DNA from: Cyrtodaria siliqua
Taxonomy: Eukaryota; Mollusca; Bivalvia; Adapedonta; Hiatellidae
Direction of reading: 5' to 3'
Assembly: GCA_037043455.1 (NCBI GenBank)
Contig: JAWPHD010004371.1
Coordinates: 62,001 to 126,000 of the forward strand
Length of the DNA: 64,000 bases
Both the position numbers and the translations under genes were made by a program. Positions within the stretch are counted from its first letter, which is position 1; every line of letters starts with the position of its first letter. Positions 23,343-32,788 of the stretch are shown here, piece after piece. The notes below the pieces were generated by a model, which ran no database searches, was not told where the DNA came from, and saw only the letters and a list, made by a program, of their open reading frames with translations.

Positions 23343-23835
23343 AGTAGAATAGAAAGTGGCACATTCCCCCCATCAAATGAAAAGATGACAAATTAACGTT
23401 TTGCATGCCGCAACACGCAAATTTGCCATTTATTTCAAGGGAGGGGGAGGGTTGGGTTTCAGGAAAAATTCCCACGAACATCAAACTTTCTATACTACTG
23501 TGACCTTTCAGGAAAAACTTCCCCAGACACCCCACTTTCTATATTACTTATAACTAGGTCTCCAATGAGCATATACAATTAGCAAACCGATATTATTTCA
23601 AACCCTAGCGAAATGACAGGTGGAAATGCTCCCGTATGCAAGTGGCAATAAGACGTTTCTGGATAATAAACCTCGAACTTCTACTCGTGTTCCAAGCCCG
23701 AAGGGTAACGTTCCAACATGATTACAAAACAAGGTCAAATTTCTCGTCGCTTTGAAGTACTTATCCCACCCCTTCAAAATATTTGTAATGCGATCAAACA
23801 AAGTCGGAAGAAACAGGGCAACCAAACTTTTCGTG
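23343..23835 (+). repeat. Polinton left terminal inverted repeat
   Basis: It matches the reverse complement of about 28375-28867. Pairs include CCGCAACACGCAAATTTGCC (23408-23427) against the minus strand of 28754-28775, CCCCAGACACCCCACTTTCT (23521) and AAGACGTTTCTGGATAATAA (23651). It holds internal subrepeats of the end motif TAGAAAGTGGG and its complement. Confidence 0.85.
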
Positions 23836-23844
23836 GGTTCTATT

Positions 23845-24366
23845 TATATGCAAGCGTATCTTGGCCATTGTCTTATATGTACCTTTTGTCATCCTATGCA
23901 CACACACATTTGTTATTAATTTCATAGCTGTTCAGCTTGTGATTGTTAGATCTGATAACTTTCATTTTATGGAGAGCTTGCGTTGCTGTGAATAAAATGT
24001 TTTTTTAAGTTATCGTGTGTTATTTGTTTTTTGACAACACATTTTTTGACACCTTTGCATTTTTTCGTTCCAGATTATTAGCCAAAATGTAAGAGTATGA
24101 TTTGCTTCTCAATCCAACAAACGCTACCTTTACTGCACCACAAGATTCATTTTTCATTTTATCAAAACCGTTTAGTTATTATCAAAATAAAATTTACTTT
24201 TCGGATCATAGTCACTGTTGTCAAAAAGTTCCCTGTCTTTGTAAAGATTTGCATACACATCTTTCGATTTAATTTCATAACGCAGATAATCAGTGTCAGT
24301 AAACAATAGCTTAGCTTTTTCATTGTGTTTGTTTTTAATATAATTATAGTGGAAATCATACGAGTA
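23845..24366 (-). pseudogene. polB: Polinton protein-primed DNA polymerase B, C-terminal fragment
   Basis: The minus strand from 24366 downward shows YDFHYNYIKNKHNEKAKLLF, then FTDTDYLRYEI, the motif C region where family B normally has YxDTDS (here the Ser is Tyr). KDVYANLYKDRELFDNSDY and a K-M-K-x-E and V-G-L-R-S-K region in shifted frames follow. Near 23860-23900 the C-terminal DDKRYI motif and a closing TLAY are present. These fit the end of the Polinton polymerase that copies the element by protein priming. The palm motifs upstream are gone, cut at the Penelope-like insertion. Stops and frameshifts are frequent. Confidence 0.85.
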
Positions 24367-25040
24367 TGATAATGGACGTTTGGACTATCTTTGTTAAACT
24401 TGTAAAAGGTTTATCAATAGTGGTTATGACTCTATCGTTTTGCAACGTACTGCATGCTTGGTGGTTGACCCATTTACAGTTCGCCACTATGCTTTCCTCG
24501 TTACTTGTACGATGACCGGACAGGCTGTGGACTCTATGATAACGTCTAGCTAAAGTCCAAAAGAACGGTGACGTTTGATGTTTGTCTGCCGTCTGCTCTC
24601 AGTGTTTATTTCTCTTGTTGCACTGATTTCTGCCAAGTCATCGAGTACCTTCTTTGTGGCTTTCTATGCTATTGTTTTATTTGTTATATATATATATACT
24701 CACGAGCATCGTTGTGGTTTACTTATATTGCCTATTTATGCTGCCTTGTTGGTTAGATAATAGTTATGGTTGGATTTTTTCTTTTTTACCATTTAATTGG
24801 GATGGTGAGGTTTGGTGCACCCTAGAACCTGGTTTAAACCCTCAGCGGCCATTTTGCCACTGACCATTCCAAGGCGGTAGCCCTACTGTCAACCCTTTGT
24901 GTGTTTGTGACGTCATATGCCTTTAGTACTACTATTGCCATTCTTGTTTGTCTTTTTTGCGTGTTTTTGGGGTTAACTGTGTTCTGTGAAAGCTGCATTT
25001 CTTGTTCGATTGCTATACTTACTTTTATATTTGTGAAATG
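24366..25040 (+). mobile_element. Penelope-like element fragment nested in the Polinton (copy P4)
   Basis: It starts in the C-terminal coding end (TATCTTTGTTAAACTTGTAAA, then CAACGTACTGCATGCTTGGTGG, i.e. LQRTACLV) and runs through the tail (TTGCCACTGACCATTCCAAGG, TTTGTGACGTCATATGCC). It lies between the polymerase B and capsid remains, replacing many kilobases of Polinton. The insertion and the deletion may be linked, or the deletion may have ended within the insertion. Confidence 0.85.
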
Positions 25041-25102
25041 ATACAAGAAAGCAGAAGTTCTCAACTAAATTAATCCGAATTTAGACTAACGCTGATGTTA
25101 AA

Positions 25103-25571
25103 AATCCAAAACATGTTTTTGTGTATATGCAAACATCAGACAAAAGTTCTTCTGAAGCACAAAATCCTCATCTTTCAGATACTTTAAAACTGATGCCGCT
25201 GATGATAATTGCTATTTTCAATCAGCCAGATTGGAAGTTGGAAATGGAGTTTATTACCCAGAAACTGAAAACAGTTATGATAAGAGTATAAGAATATTCA
25301 GAGATGTTATTAATTATTCTTCCAAAAACAAAAACAAAAGATAAAAAACACAGGAACTTTACTAAATACAATTAATGTTTAAACTTTTTTCGGAATGATA
25401 TATTTCGATTTATGTTACAAGGGAAATGAAGTCATTATTGATCCAAAACAAATAAATTTGAGATATAGATTAAATACCATTCCTACCGCTAGATATACAG
25501 ATACTGCATTGGTCTTGTATGAGGAATATGTCGTTATAGAAAATGTTGGAAATGAATTAGTTATCGTTTAA
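25103..25571 (+). pseudogene. Polinton major capsid protein (double jelly-roll), C-terminal part
   Basis: Translated pieces in changing frames are NPKHVFVYMQTSDKSS near 25103, YFQSARLEVGNGVYYPETE near 25215-25270, IRIFRDVINYSSKNK near 25288-25332, and YFDLCYKGNEVIID near 25400 leading to VGNELVIV at the stop TAA 25569-25571. This order matches the C-terminal half of capsid proteins of Polintons and the related adintoviruses as I know them. The N-terminal half is absent. At least two frameshifts and internal stops are present. Identification rests on pattern memory, not on a search. Confidence 0.75.
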
Positions 25572-25623
25572 TATAACGTATAACATATGTGGCCTACCAA
25601 CATTAGTCAGTAAATTTAACAGA

Positions 25624-26281
25624 AGGGCAAAATAGATGTTTAGCTAAAGCATATGAAAACACAAGTAAATTAACGCTCAGCCTTAAGAATAATCAACTAA
25701 CTAGAGACTTTCCTTTGTTGTTCACAGCTACTCAGATTAGGAATATTATTTAAGCTAAATCCAACGGACATAGCTTAGACATAAATATATCAAAATCAGG
25801 AAAATAATCAAATCTCAGTCTAAAAATGGAGGCCCTTTTGGAGCATTAGTTGGTTTGTTGACTAAAAGAATATTACCCACAGTTGCAAGAGTATTTGTAC
25901 AACTAACAACAGGAGCACAGCGGTTTGCCAAGTACTGGAACCGGTAAACTATTCGGAAATGGAATGTTATCTATATCAAGCCCTAAAAATCAAGCACTAC
26001 TTGAATCAAGTATGCTAACGCCGTCACAAAGAAAAACGATAACAAAGTCAAACGGTTGGTGCCCTATTAAACAAACAAGGCAACAACAAGACGGAGGATT
26101 TGGTGGGCTTCTTACATCACTAGGAATTCTTATAATTAGATCGTTTATTAGTGGTTTAACAGGCAAAGTTTTACAAGTAAGCAGAAAAGGGAAAGGAGTA
26201 AGAGTTGATCGTGGAAATGGTTTACCAGTAGATACGCAAATTAGAAAATATAGAAGTATCCCACTCTTAAGAAAAAGTTAA
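25624..26281 (+). pseudogene. Polinton glycine-rich virion protein (possible minor capsid)
   Basis: The last 118 codons (25925-26281) form one open frame. The upstream part lies in other frames: LAKAYENTSKLTLSLKNNQL near 25650, FPLLFTATQIRNI near 25708, GGPFGALVGLLTKRI near 25832. The repeating design is a hydrophobic Gly-rich segment (GGFGGLLTSLGILIIR near 26095) followed by a basic Gly stretch (SRKGKGVRVDRGNG). It resembles a membrane-active or minor virion protein found beside the capsid gene in many animal Polintons. The exact role is not known to me. Frameshifts near 25800-25925 break it. Confidence 0.6.
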
Positions 26282-26282
26282 T

Positions 26283-26590
26283 TTTCAAAAACGAGCCTAT
26301 CTCTAACTTAGACAAAATATAAAAGAATGTGGTATTATTAATCTTGATGATTTTACCGGACCTGGTACAAACTTGACTTGTTACTACGATACTTTATACT
26401 CTGATCCGATGGGCTTAAGTCCTCCAAAAGAAGTTTTAACGTACATACCCAACATAAAATACAACAATATTCATTATCAAAATTAAACATGTGTTCTATG
26501 CGGGTATCTTTGCTTGTTCTTTATTAAAATGTTGCAAGAAGGAACCACTGTTTACGATATTCTTCATAAAATACTATAGCCTTACAAATC
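26283..26590 (+). pseudogene. Polinton adenovirus-type cysteine protease
   Basis: Motifs seen: CGIINLDDFTGPGTNL near 26330-26378, where the family has a catalytic His after GPGT and this copy has Asn; LYSDPMGLSPPKEVL near 26396-26440 (normally YFDSFG-PP); and CVLCGYLCLFFIKM near 26490-26532, with the catalytic-site Cys-Gly retained. The enzyme matures capsid precursors in Polintons and adenoviruses. The first open stretch ends at TAA 26484-26486, just before the Cys motif. Loss of the His and the stop mean it is inactive. Confidence 0.8.
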
Positions 26591-26637
26591 TATAGAAAAT
26601 GAAAACAATATAAAATAATATTTTATTTAATCATATT

Positions 26638-27005
26638 TTGTATATGAGTTACTGCGTTAAAGAAAAGATGATTTCGGAAAATGTCGATCCTCAGTATATT
26701 CTGGCAGAATGTATAAAGCAACATTCGCTTCTTGCGGAATTACTGAAATACAATTTATTAAAAGTACACAAGGTGGAAGTATTGATATTCATAAAGCTTT
26801 GCTCCCTCTGTTTTCTAAAAATGGGCATTAACATTGCAAAGAGCATGATTACTGCTATGACGAAAGTCCTAATAATGAATCAATGTGCGATAAAAACATG
26901 AAGGCCAGTTTAAAAACGAGCGAATCCAAATCATTGGGAGAAAAAATTGCTGATCAAGCCCATAATTAGAACTAAACACAAACTTAGTAAGTTAGCCGAT
27001 GAACT
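26638..27005 (+). pseudogene. Polinton-associated protein with PLA2-like HD motif
   Basis: The open frame at 26638-26901 is followed in other phases by GGSIDIHKALLPLF near 26774 and CKEHDYCYDES near 26837-26870, then DKNMKASLKTSESKSLGEKI near 26890-26950. The HDxxY core with a following DKxM helix resembles the parvovirus-type phospholipase A2 domain seen in small virion proteins, where His and Asp form the active site. Catalytic residues look present, but the frame is broken. The call is tentative. The neighbouring protease and integrase support a Polinton origin. Confidence 0.5.
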
Positions 27006-27009
27006 TCAT

Positions 27010-27175
27010 AAGGGGCTAGAGGGTGTGAGCGCTAGCTAGCATATTTCACTACCGCTCCTACTGCTCATGAACAGTCTCAATCTAACCGAGACTGCAATAT
27101 TTCGTATGTGTCGTGCTCGGCCGTTTCCAAAGGTCCATTATCATATTCTTTTTCATAAACCCATACGAAGAAAGT
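27010..27175 (+). repeat. Hairpin dispersed repeat inserted in the Polinton
   Basis: It contains CATATTTCACTACCGC, ATGAACAGTCTCAATC, CCGAGACTGCAATATTTCG and CGGCCGTTTCCAAAGGTCC. AGTCTCAATCTAACCGAGACT can fold on itself. Further copies lie at 57010-57125 (minus), 59750-59860 (plus), and partial ones near 22288, 57608 and 60325. Confidence 0.8.
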
Positions 27176-28042
27176 TCACTCAACGCCGCAGGATTGTTAA
27201 TGAAATTGATCAAATATGGTCGGCTGATTTAGTTTATATGCAATAGTTTCCAAAGTATAATAAAAGTGTTAATACCTGCTTGCTGTTATTTGTGTATTTA
27301 GTAAATTTGCTTGGGTTATTCCAGTTCCAAATAAAACTGGTATAAAATTACCAATTTAAAAGCGTTTCAAAAACATATGAGCGCAGGAAGACAATGTAAA
27401 TTTCTTTCAGTTGACCAGGGTGCAGACTTTTATAACAAGATATTTAAGCAATTTCTTGATGATGATAATATTAAAATGTATCACACATTTAATTTTTTAA
27501 AAGCTGTAGTAACTGAACAATTTAATAGAACATTGAAAGAACAAATATTTAGAGGTGTTACATGCAATGGTTGATAGATGTAATAATACAAAACATCGTA
27601 GTATTCAAATGACACCGATTAAAGTCAGTGATGAGAAAAATAAGGAAAAGTGTATTTCAACTTGTATGGAAAGATGAAAAGCAAGCAAATTAAGCCAAAG
27701 TTTAAAATAGAAGACAAGGTTCGGATCAGCAAATATAAAAGAACCTTTGAGAAAGTTTATACTCCAAACTGGACTGAATAAATGTTTGTTATTGATGAAA
27801 TTCGAAATACAAATCCTGGTACATACAAAATATATGATTGAAACAATCAAAATATTGATAGAAGCTTTTACGAATTAGAAATAGAAGTGATAAAAGCAGA
27901 TCAAGAAATATTCAGAATTGAAAAGGTAATATGGCTTGATTATGAAAATAAACAAACACTTGTTAAATGGAAAGGTTACAATGAGGAATATAATAGCTGG
28001 GTACCGTTTAAGGATATTCAAGACATAACGTTAAACATATGA
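27155..28042 (+). pseudogene. Polinton integrase (DDE, with C-terminal chromodomain)
   Basis: Signals in order: RRIVNEIDQIWSADLVYM near 27187-27242, with the first catalytic Asp; SVDQGADFYNKIFKQFL near 27407-27460, second Asp region; VVTEQFNRTLKEQIF near 27508-27552, with the catalytic Glu; NTKHRSIQMTPIKV near 27585-27628; a C-terminal beta-barrel part around 27690-27880; and a chromodomain near 27925-28020 (VIWLDYENKQTLVKWKGYN, then NSWVPF). The protein inserts Polinton DNA. The N-terminal zinc region is replaced by the hairpin repeat, and stops and frameshifts break the rest. Motif spacing is normal for retrovirus-like Polinton integrases. Confidence 0.88.
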
Positions 28043-28059
28043 AAATATAATATGTTACT

Positions 28060-28374
28060 TTATTATTAATGGAACAAGAAATGTTTAGAAAAGGTATGCA
28101 AAACATCTTGAAGAGTTAAAAAATAAATATCGAAAAAATATTGCTAGTAGATAAGCTAGGTCAAGTAGAATATGATATATTTCGTGCTGATTTTCTAGGT
28201 ACTAAGACAAGTCAAATTAATAAAAGAAAAGGATTACAGTCGGAAATGGATTATAATCTTAAAAAAACTTGAACAAATGGGGAAAATCTTCTCGATTCGA
28301 AATGTGAAATATACGCGTGAAGGGAAATAAAATATTCTATGATAAAACATCATATGTATAGTGATGATGAGGAT
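28060..28374 (+). other. Polinton 3' internal region, unrecognised
   Basis: A broken frame contains SEMDYNLKKLEQMGKIF near 28240-28290. I do not recognise it. It lies between the integrase and the right inverted repeat. Confidence 0.35.
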
Positions 28375-28867
28375 GACTTCCCTGTTCCTTCTGACCTTGT
28401 TTGATCGCGTTAAAACTATTTTGAAGGGGTGTGATAAGTACTTCGACACCCGAGATATTTGACATTGTTTTGTAATCATGTTAGAACGTTACCTTTCGGG
28501 CTTGAAACATGGGTAAAAGTGTTTGTGGCTTATTATCCAGAAACGTCTTATTGCCACTGCATAGGGGAGCATTTCCACGAGTCATTTCGTCAGTGTTTGG
28601 AATAATCTTGGTTTGCTAATTGTATACGCTCATTGAAAATCCAGTTATAAGTAATATAGAAAGTGAGATGTCTGGGGAAGCCTTTCCTGAAGGAGCCCAG
28701 TAGTATAGAAAGTGGGATGTTTGGGAGAGTTTTCCTGAAGGCCCCCCATTAATAAAATGGCAAATTTGCGTGTTGCGGAATTCAAAACGCAAATTTGTCA
28801 TATTTTCATCGGGGTCTGGGGACCTCAAGGGACGAACTGCCCCAGACACCCCACTTTCTATACTACT
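28375..28867 (-). repeat. Polinton right terminal inverted repeat
   Basis: It is an inverted copy of 23343-23835. It ends CCCCACTTTCTATACTACT at 28867 and contains two further internal copies of the end motif (TAGAAAGTGAGATGTCTGGG near 28658, TAGAAAGTGGGATGTTTGGG near 28696). Confidence 0.85.
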
Positions 28868-28930
28868 GAGGTAATTATAAAACGCAACACCTTTCACGCC
28901 TCCTAGGACGACTTAAGGGCTATTGGTCAA
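28868..28930 (+). repeat. Right half of the split dispersed repeat with target duplication
   Basis: GAGGTA (28868-28873) is the presumed right target duplication. Then CGCAACACCTTTCACGCCTCC matches GATGCAACACCTCACGCCTCC at 50648-50668. Confidence 0.7.
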
Positions 28931-29006
28931 CCATCTGTGAAAATAAAATCCAAAATGGATGGGGTGTTGTTAATTGAAATTTTCATCCAAAAGCATATTA
29001 TAGGCA

Positions 29007-29901
29007 TGAACAATGTCAATGATATAATAGATGACAGAATTCAACAGTATTGATGTGAACATAATATCAGAAACAATATTTATATGGCAGAAATATTGCC
29101 CTTCATAAAAGCTTATCCTTTATAAAAGTTTAGTACAATTTTACTCGAAGATGTTTTGTTTTTATATTTTATACATTTGTCCATAGGATTGTCTATTTAA
29201 AAATGGCACACGAGACATCATTTCTAAATAAAGTAAGCCATGTTATCACATTCGAAGTACACCATTATTAAAAATTAAGATATTTTTCTTTATACGCCAT
29301 GTGCCTTCAACACACACACATGATGCACATCAAAATCATGCACGTGGATTGTAAATTGAAACATGTTGTATGGTGAAACATTCGGATAAACAGGTAATTT
29401 GATCGTATTCATATGTTATTATTCAGTTTGTGCTGTTTTTGTTCGAATATAATAATAAATTACTCCTGTTTTGCCATGTTTCTATTCACAACAATCACTC
29501 AGTTGTGTTTAATACATCCAAAACTATAGTTGCCATGTATAATAAATTGACAATTAAAATCCGTCAGTGCAACCATACTATAGCATTGAGATTATTGTGA
29601 AAGTTCATGCCATTGAAAGAATAGCGTGTTTGTTTACAATGATTGACTTTGAAATTTGCATGATATGACAACATGTTGTATTTAATTTAGAAACGATGTT
29701 TCGTGTGCCATTTTTAGATAAATGGAGAATCCTATGGACAAATTTATTTAACATAAAAAACAAAACATCTTCGAGTAAAATTGTACTAAACTTTTCGAAT
29801 ATAAAAGGTACTATTTCTTCCAAATAAATATTGTTTCTGATACTACATTCACATCAATAGTGTTGAATTACTGTCATCTATTATATCATTGACAATGTTC
29901 A
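29007..29901. mobile_element. Non-coding element with about 230-bp terminal inverted repeats
   Basis: The left arm (from TGAACAATGTCAATGATATA) is the reverse complement of the right arm (to TATATCATTGACAATGTTCA). Pairing continues inward through AATTCAACA.TATTGATGTGAA, TTTAGTACAATTTTACTCGAAG and TGGCACACGA.ACATC, about 230 bp per arm. The 440-bp middle has no gene. I found no convincing target duplication. It is best described as a MITE-like or deleted DNA transposon of unknown superfamily. Confidence 0.8.
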
Positions 29902-30082
29902 CCGCCACACGACACTAAACAAACGCTAGTGTGAATGTCAATGAATACTGGAAAGGTGAACCCTTTAAAGCAACAAAGAAATGCTCTCCTATATTATACC
30001 ACACTAATGACCATGCGTCTGAGGAGTGTTGTACGCTTTGTGCGCTTTGCGACGATTTTCTTTAAAAAACACTATTAAGCAG

Positions 30083-30370
30083 ATATATATGTATTTTGGG
30101 GTTTCTGCGGTAATTTATTTTTACCTCATATTACAGCAGAACGACCCAAAATACAAAGATAATAAATCACCATGTGATTTACTTGATTTATTAAAACTTT
30201 ATTTTGAATAGGGTAGTGAAGTTTGCAAGTTTAATTTTTTTTAATAGTTATCAAAATTACACCCAAATTACAAAAATAGTCTGATTGTGTGGTTTTTGTA
30301 ATCTTTATAATTATAAAATGTTTCTTTAATACAAAATAAATTTGTTGATTTGTTATCAGAATTTTAGTCA
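30083..30370 (+). repeat. Left terminal inverted repeat of the compact element
   Basis: It pairs with 32785-33037. Blocks shared in reverse complement include TTTCTGCGGTAATT, ATTACAGCAGAACGACCCAA, AGATAATAAATCAC, TTTACTTGATTTATTAAAAC and TAGTTATCAAAATTACACCC. Confidence 0.9.
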
Positions 30371-30379
30371 AATCAACGA

Positions 30380-30965
30380 ATAAACATGAAAACAAATTAT
30401 GATTTTTTTTAGGTGGCGATTCTGCTGTACATTTTTTTCAATCGAGATTTGATCCAACAACCTCAAAATACATATGAAAAACTCCTACTACAAAATTAAC
30501 AAAATATGATTTTTTTTAGGTGTTCTGCTGTAATTTTTTTACTCGAGATTTGATCCAACAACTCCAAAATACATATGAAAAACTCCTACCACAAAATCAA
30601 TAAAATATGATTTTTTTTTAGGTGGGGCTTCTGCTGTAACATTTTTTTAAATCGAAATTTGATTCAACAACCTCAAAATACATATGAAAAACTCTTACCA
30701 CAAGTTGCCGAAATAAACCGGTTCAGAGTTATATTCTGAGATTTTTTAATAAAAGTTGACTGTTATCAAAATTACACCCAAATCAACGAATAAACACAAA
30801 ATATGATTTTTTTTTAGGTGGGTGTTCTGCTGTAATTTTTTTTTACTCGAGATTTGATCCAACAACCCAAAAATACAAAATACATATGAAAAAAATCCTA
30901 CCGCAAGTTGCTGAAATAAGCCGGTTCAGAGTTATATTTTGGGATCTTTTAATAAAGTTGATTTG
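30380..30965 (+). repeat. Subterminal direct repeats, about four diverged units of 110-180 bp
   Basis: Each unit contains ATATGATTTTTTTTAGGTGG or a variant (near 30398, 30504, 30605, 30799), then TCTGCTGTAA, a CGAGATTTGATCCAACAAC block, and AAAATACATATGAAAAACTC. The phrases echo the inverted repeat itself, so the array looks like amplified terminal sequence. Confidence 0.8.
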
Positions 30966-31239
30966 TTATTAATTTTACACCAAAATCAACAAATAAACAC
31001 AAAATCATACAAAAAGACTGCAAACGAAAACGATAAAAGTAGAGAAAATAAAAACAAAAGAAACAAGCAGCAGCTGGTATGTCTTTTTTACACCTGTTAT
31101 AAGTGTAGTATAAAATTTTCATCTACCAAAGATATTTTTATCTACATGAAAGAATAAGCCGTAAAAGCATGGAACTCAAAAATAACCCATGAATCTATTT
31201 TCTTAGCATACTGATAACCAAACAATCTTTCAGCCATAA

Positions 31240-31680
31240 TTATCATACAGAATTGCTACAAGCAATGCTACAAGCAATGCTACAAGCAAAATAAGTCCCA
31301 TATAGCCCCAAAATACACACAGACGATGTTAAACAATTACAAAACATGCCAAAACATATACAGACTATACTCAAACGATACCCAGACGATGTCAAAATAT
31401 ATACAGACGATTTCAAACAGTCTTCAACTACACACAGAAGATTCCAAACAATCTTCAACTACACACAGAAGATTCCAAACAATCTTCAACTACACACGTA
31501 TGATGCCAAACAGTCTTTAACTGTATACAGACAATATCAAATGATACTCAAATGATACTCAGGCGATGTCAAACAAGGTCAAACTATATCCAGACGGTGT
31601 CAAAATATATACAGACTGTATCAAACAGTTTTCAACTGCATATAAACGATACTAAAATTGGTTGTGTTCTAATATTTTTT
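31240..31680 (+). repeat. Iteron-like short repeats upstream of the element's genes
   Basis: There are three TGCTACAAGCAA units near 31253-31290. Many copies of ACAGACGATGTCAAACA-like words at about 28-30-bp spacing then run from 31318 to 31660, including two near-identical TTCAACTACACACAGAAGAT units (31424 and 31455). The array lies directly before the first gene. It could bind an element protein or be an origin or promoter. That is inference. Confidence 0.75.
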
Positions 31681-31715
31681 TAAAATAATATTAAAATATA
31701 TCATAATATAAAAAC

Positions 31716-32195
31716 ATGGAAAACAAAAGAGGATACTTGACACAAGAATAAATAGAAGAACTTCGTGGACTACGTGGACAAATATCTGCAAACCAAGCGA
31801 TGAAAAGATATAGAATTGGCAATGACAAATTAAGGCAGATATGGAACCCTCGTATTACAAGGGAGGCCATTACAAGGGAGGACATTACAAGAGAGGATGA
31901 AAAACCATATACGGCAGACGAACTTATTCCACATGACAACATAGAACATAAACTATTAAAAGAAATAGCTACACCAGAAGATGTGGTGTATAATCTGGAA
32001 ACCATAGCAGAAGAAAGTCGCAATCAGACGCAACTTCTCTCCCGTCTGTTGGAAAAACAAGCAGAAGAAAAAGATGACATAGATTTGTTGTTGGAACAGC
32101 AGGAGGATGAAGTCTGTTTTGGAAGACGAACAACAAGAAGAAAAGAAACAAACATATTCCATGCAATAGATAGGGAAAATGGTAGATGGTTTTAA
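31716..32195 (+). pseudogene. Element gene 1: helix-turn-helix / coiled-coil protein (one in-frame stop)
   Basis: The start at ATG 31716 is preferred because the same phase reads MENKRGYLTQE, then a TAA at 31749-31751, then IEELRGLRGQ and onward without interruption to TAA at 32193-32195 (159 codons before the final stop, one of them TAA). Without readthrough, translation could start at ATG 31800. Residues about 27-45 (ISANQAMKRYRIGNDKLRQ) look like a helix-turn-helix. A triplet of ITRED/ITREA repeats, an acidic stretch, and a long charged helix (NQTQLLSRLLEKQAEEKDD) follow. I have a general memory of similar small proteins in invertebrate TIR elements, without a named family. Everything but the one stop is open, so the copy is young or recently selected. 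Confidence 0.65.
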
Positions 32196-32355
32196 AAATG
32201 TTGCATTCATATATATGGGTATAATGACAGCTATATCAGTTTTGGGAATAACATCGACACATGTGGAGAAGACACCTAAACTACAGGCAACAGCTCCAGT
32301 AGAGACACCTAGGCCAAGTTTGTTTAAGAAAGCAGATCCATTTGATTATTTTTAA
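32179..32355 (+). CDS. Element gene 2: small membrane-anchored protein, 58 codons
   Basis: The start ATG at 32179-32181 overlaps the end of gene 1 by 17 bases in the next reading phase. The stop is TAA 32353-32355. An N-terminal hydrophobic segment, VAFIYMGIMTAISVLGI, is followed by a Thr/Pro-rich stretch (VEKTPKLQATAPVETPRPS) and an aromatic end, KKADPFDYF. At TTTTTAAA the stop is preceded by a T-run. A one-base slip there would continue into gene 3, so genes 2 and 3 may be one protein split by an indel, by sequencing error in the homopolymer, or by programmed frameshifting. Confidence 0.5.
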   Translation: MVDGFKNVAFIYMGIMTAISVLGITSTHVEKTPKLQATAPVETPRPSLFKKADPFDYF

Positions 32356-32788
32356 ACCCAATGTTCCAGTTTTGTTACCTTTGGAAATAGCAGCAATAGT
32401 ATGTGGGACTACAGGTGTTTGTATTAATTTTATCAGACGCAAGCTTAATGCAAATGCTCAAAAACATCATGAAATAAAAACTGTGGCAGAGTCTAAGTTG
32501 AATAGCATAAAGCAGTTAATATCAAAAGCGTTGAGTGATGCACAAATATCTGAGCAAGAGTTCAACATGGTTCTGGATGAACTGAAGAGATATTATATTT
32601 TGAAACAGGATATCAAACAAAAGAAACTTGAAATCAGTGAAGTTCAAAAAAAAAGAACTAGTGGAGCAGGGAAGAAAGGAAGCAATGGCAACCTTACAAA
32701 AAAGTCTAAAAAATGTGTGATTCATTGTTTTAGTAGTGTGTTTGAGTATGATCCACCACTTTTGTATTCAAGGTCGGAGAATTGTTAA
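32342..32788 (+). CDS. Element gene 3: small hydrophobic / coiled-coil protein
   Basis: The phase is open from upstream and has no ATG near its beginning. The first usable codon is a non-ATG at 32342, so it is probably expressed as an extension of gene 2. A hydrophobic segment PVLLPLEIAAIVCGTTGVCI is followed by FIRRKLNANAQKHHEIKTVA and a long helix (KLNSIKQLISKALSDAQISE). After a run of nine A residues (32646-32654) the composition changes. One shifted phase then reads a plausible continuation ending LQKSLKNV at TGA 32717-32719, close to the right inverted repeat. That suggests a second homopolymer frameshift. Function unknown; a membrane-associated oligomer is a guess. Confidence 0.55.
   Translation: MIIFKPNVPVLLPLEIAAIVCGTTGVCINFIRRKLNANAQKHHEIKTVAESKLNSIKQLISKALSDAQISEQEFNMVLDELKRYYILKQDIKQKKLEISEVQKKRTSGAGKKGSNGNLTKKSKKCVIHCFSSVFEYDPPLLYSRSENC

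Larger units (their letters stand above)
23343..28867 (+). mobile_element. Polinton/Maverick, 5.5-kb internally deleted relic
   Basis: The ends read AGTAGAATAGAAAGTGG at the left and CCACTTTCTATACTACT at the right. They fit the AG...CT termini known for Polintons, with inverted repeats of roughly 490 bp. A 6-bp target duplication is proposed: GAATTA on the left and GAGGTA on the right. Gene remains in order are DNA polymerase B (minus strand), then major capsid protein, glycine-rich virion protein, cysteine protease, PLA2-like protein and integrase (plus strand). Intact Polintons are about 15-20 kb. Missing here are most of polymerase B, the packaging ATPase and other genes. A Penelope-like copy occupies the junction at 24366-25040. 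All genes are broken, so it is an old, inactive copy. Confidence 0.9.
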
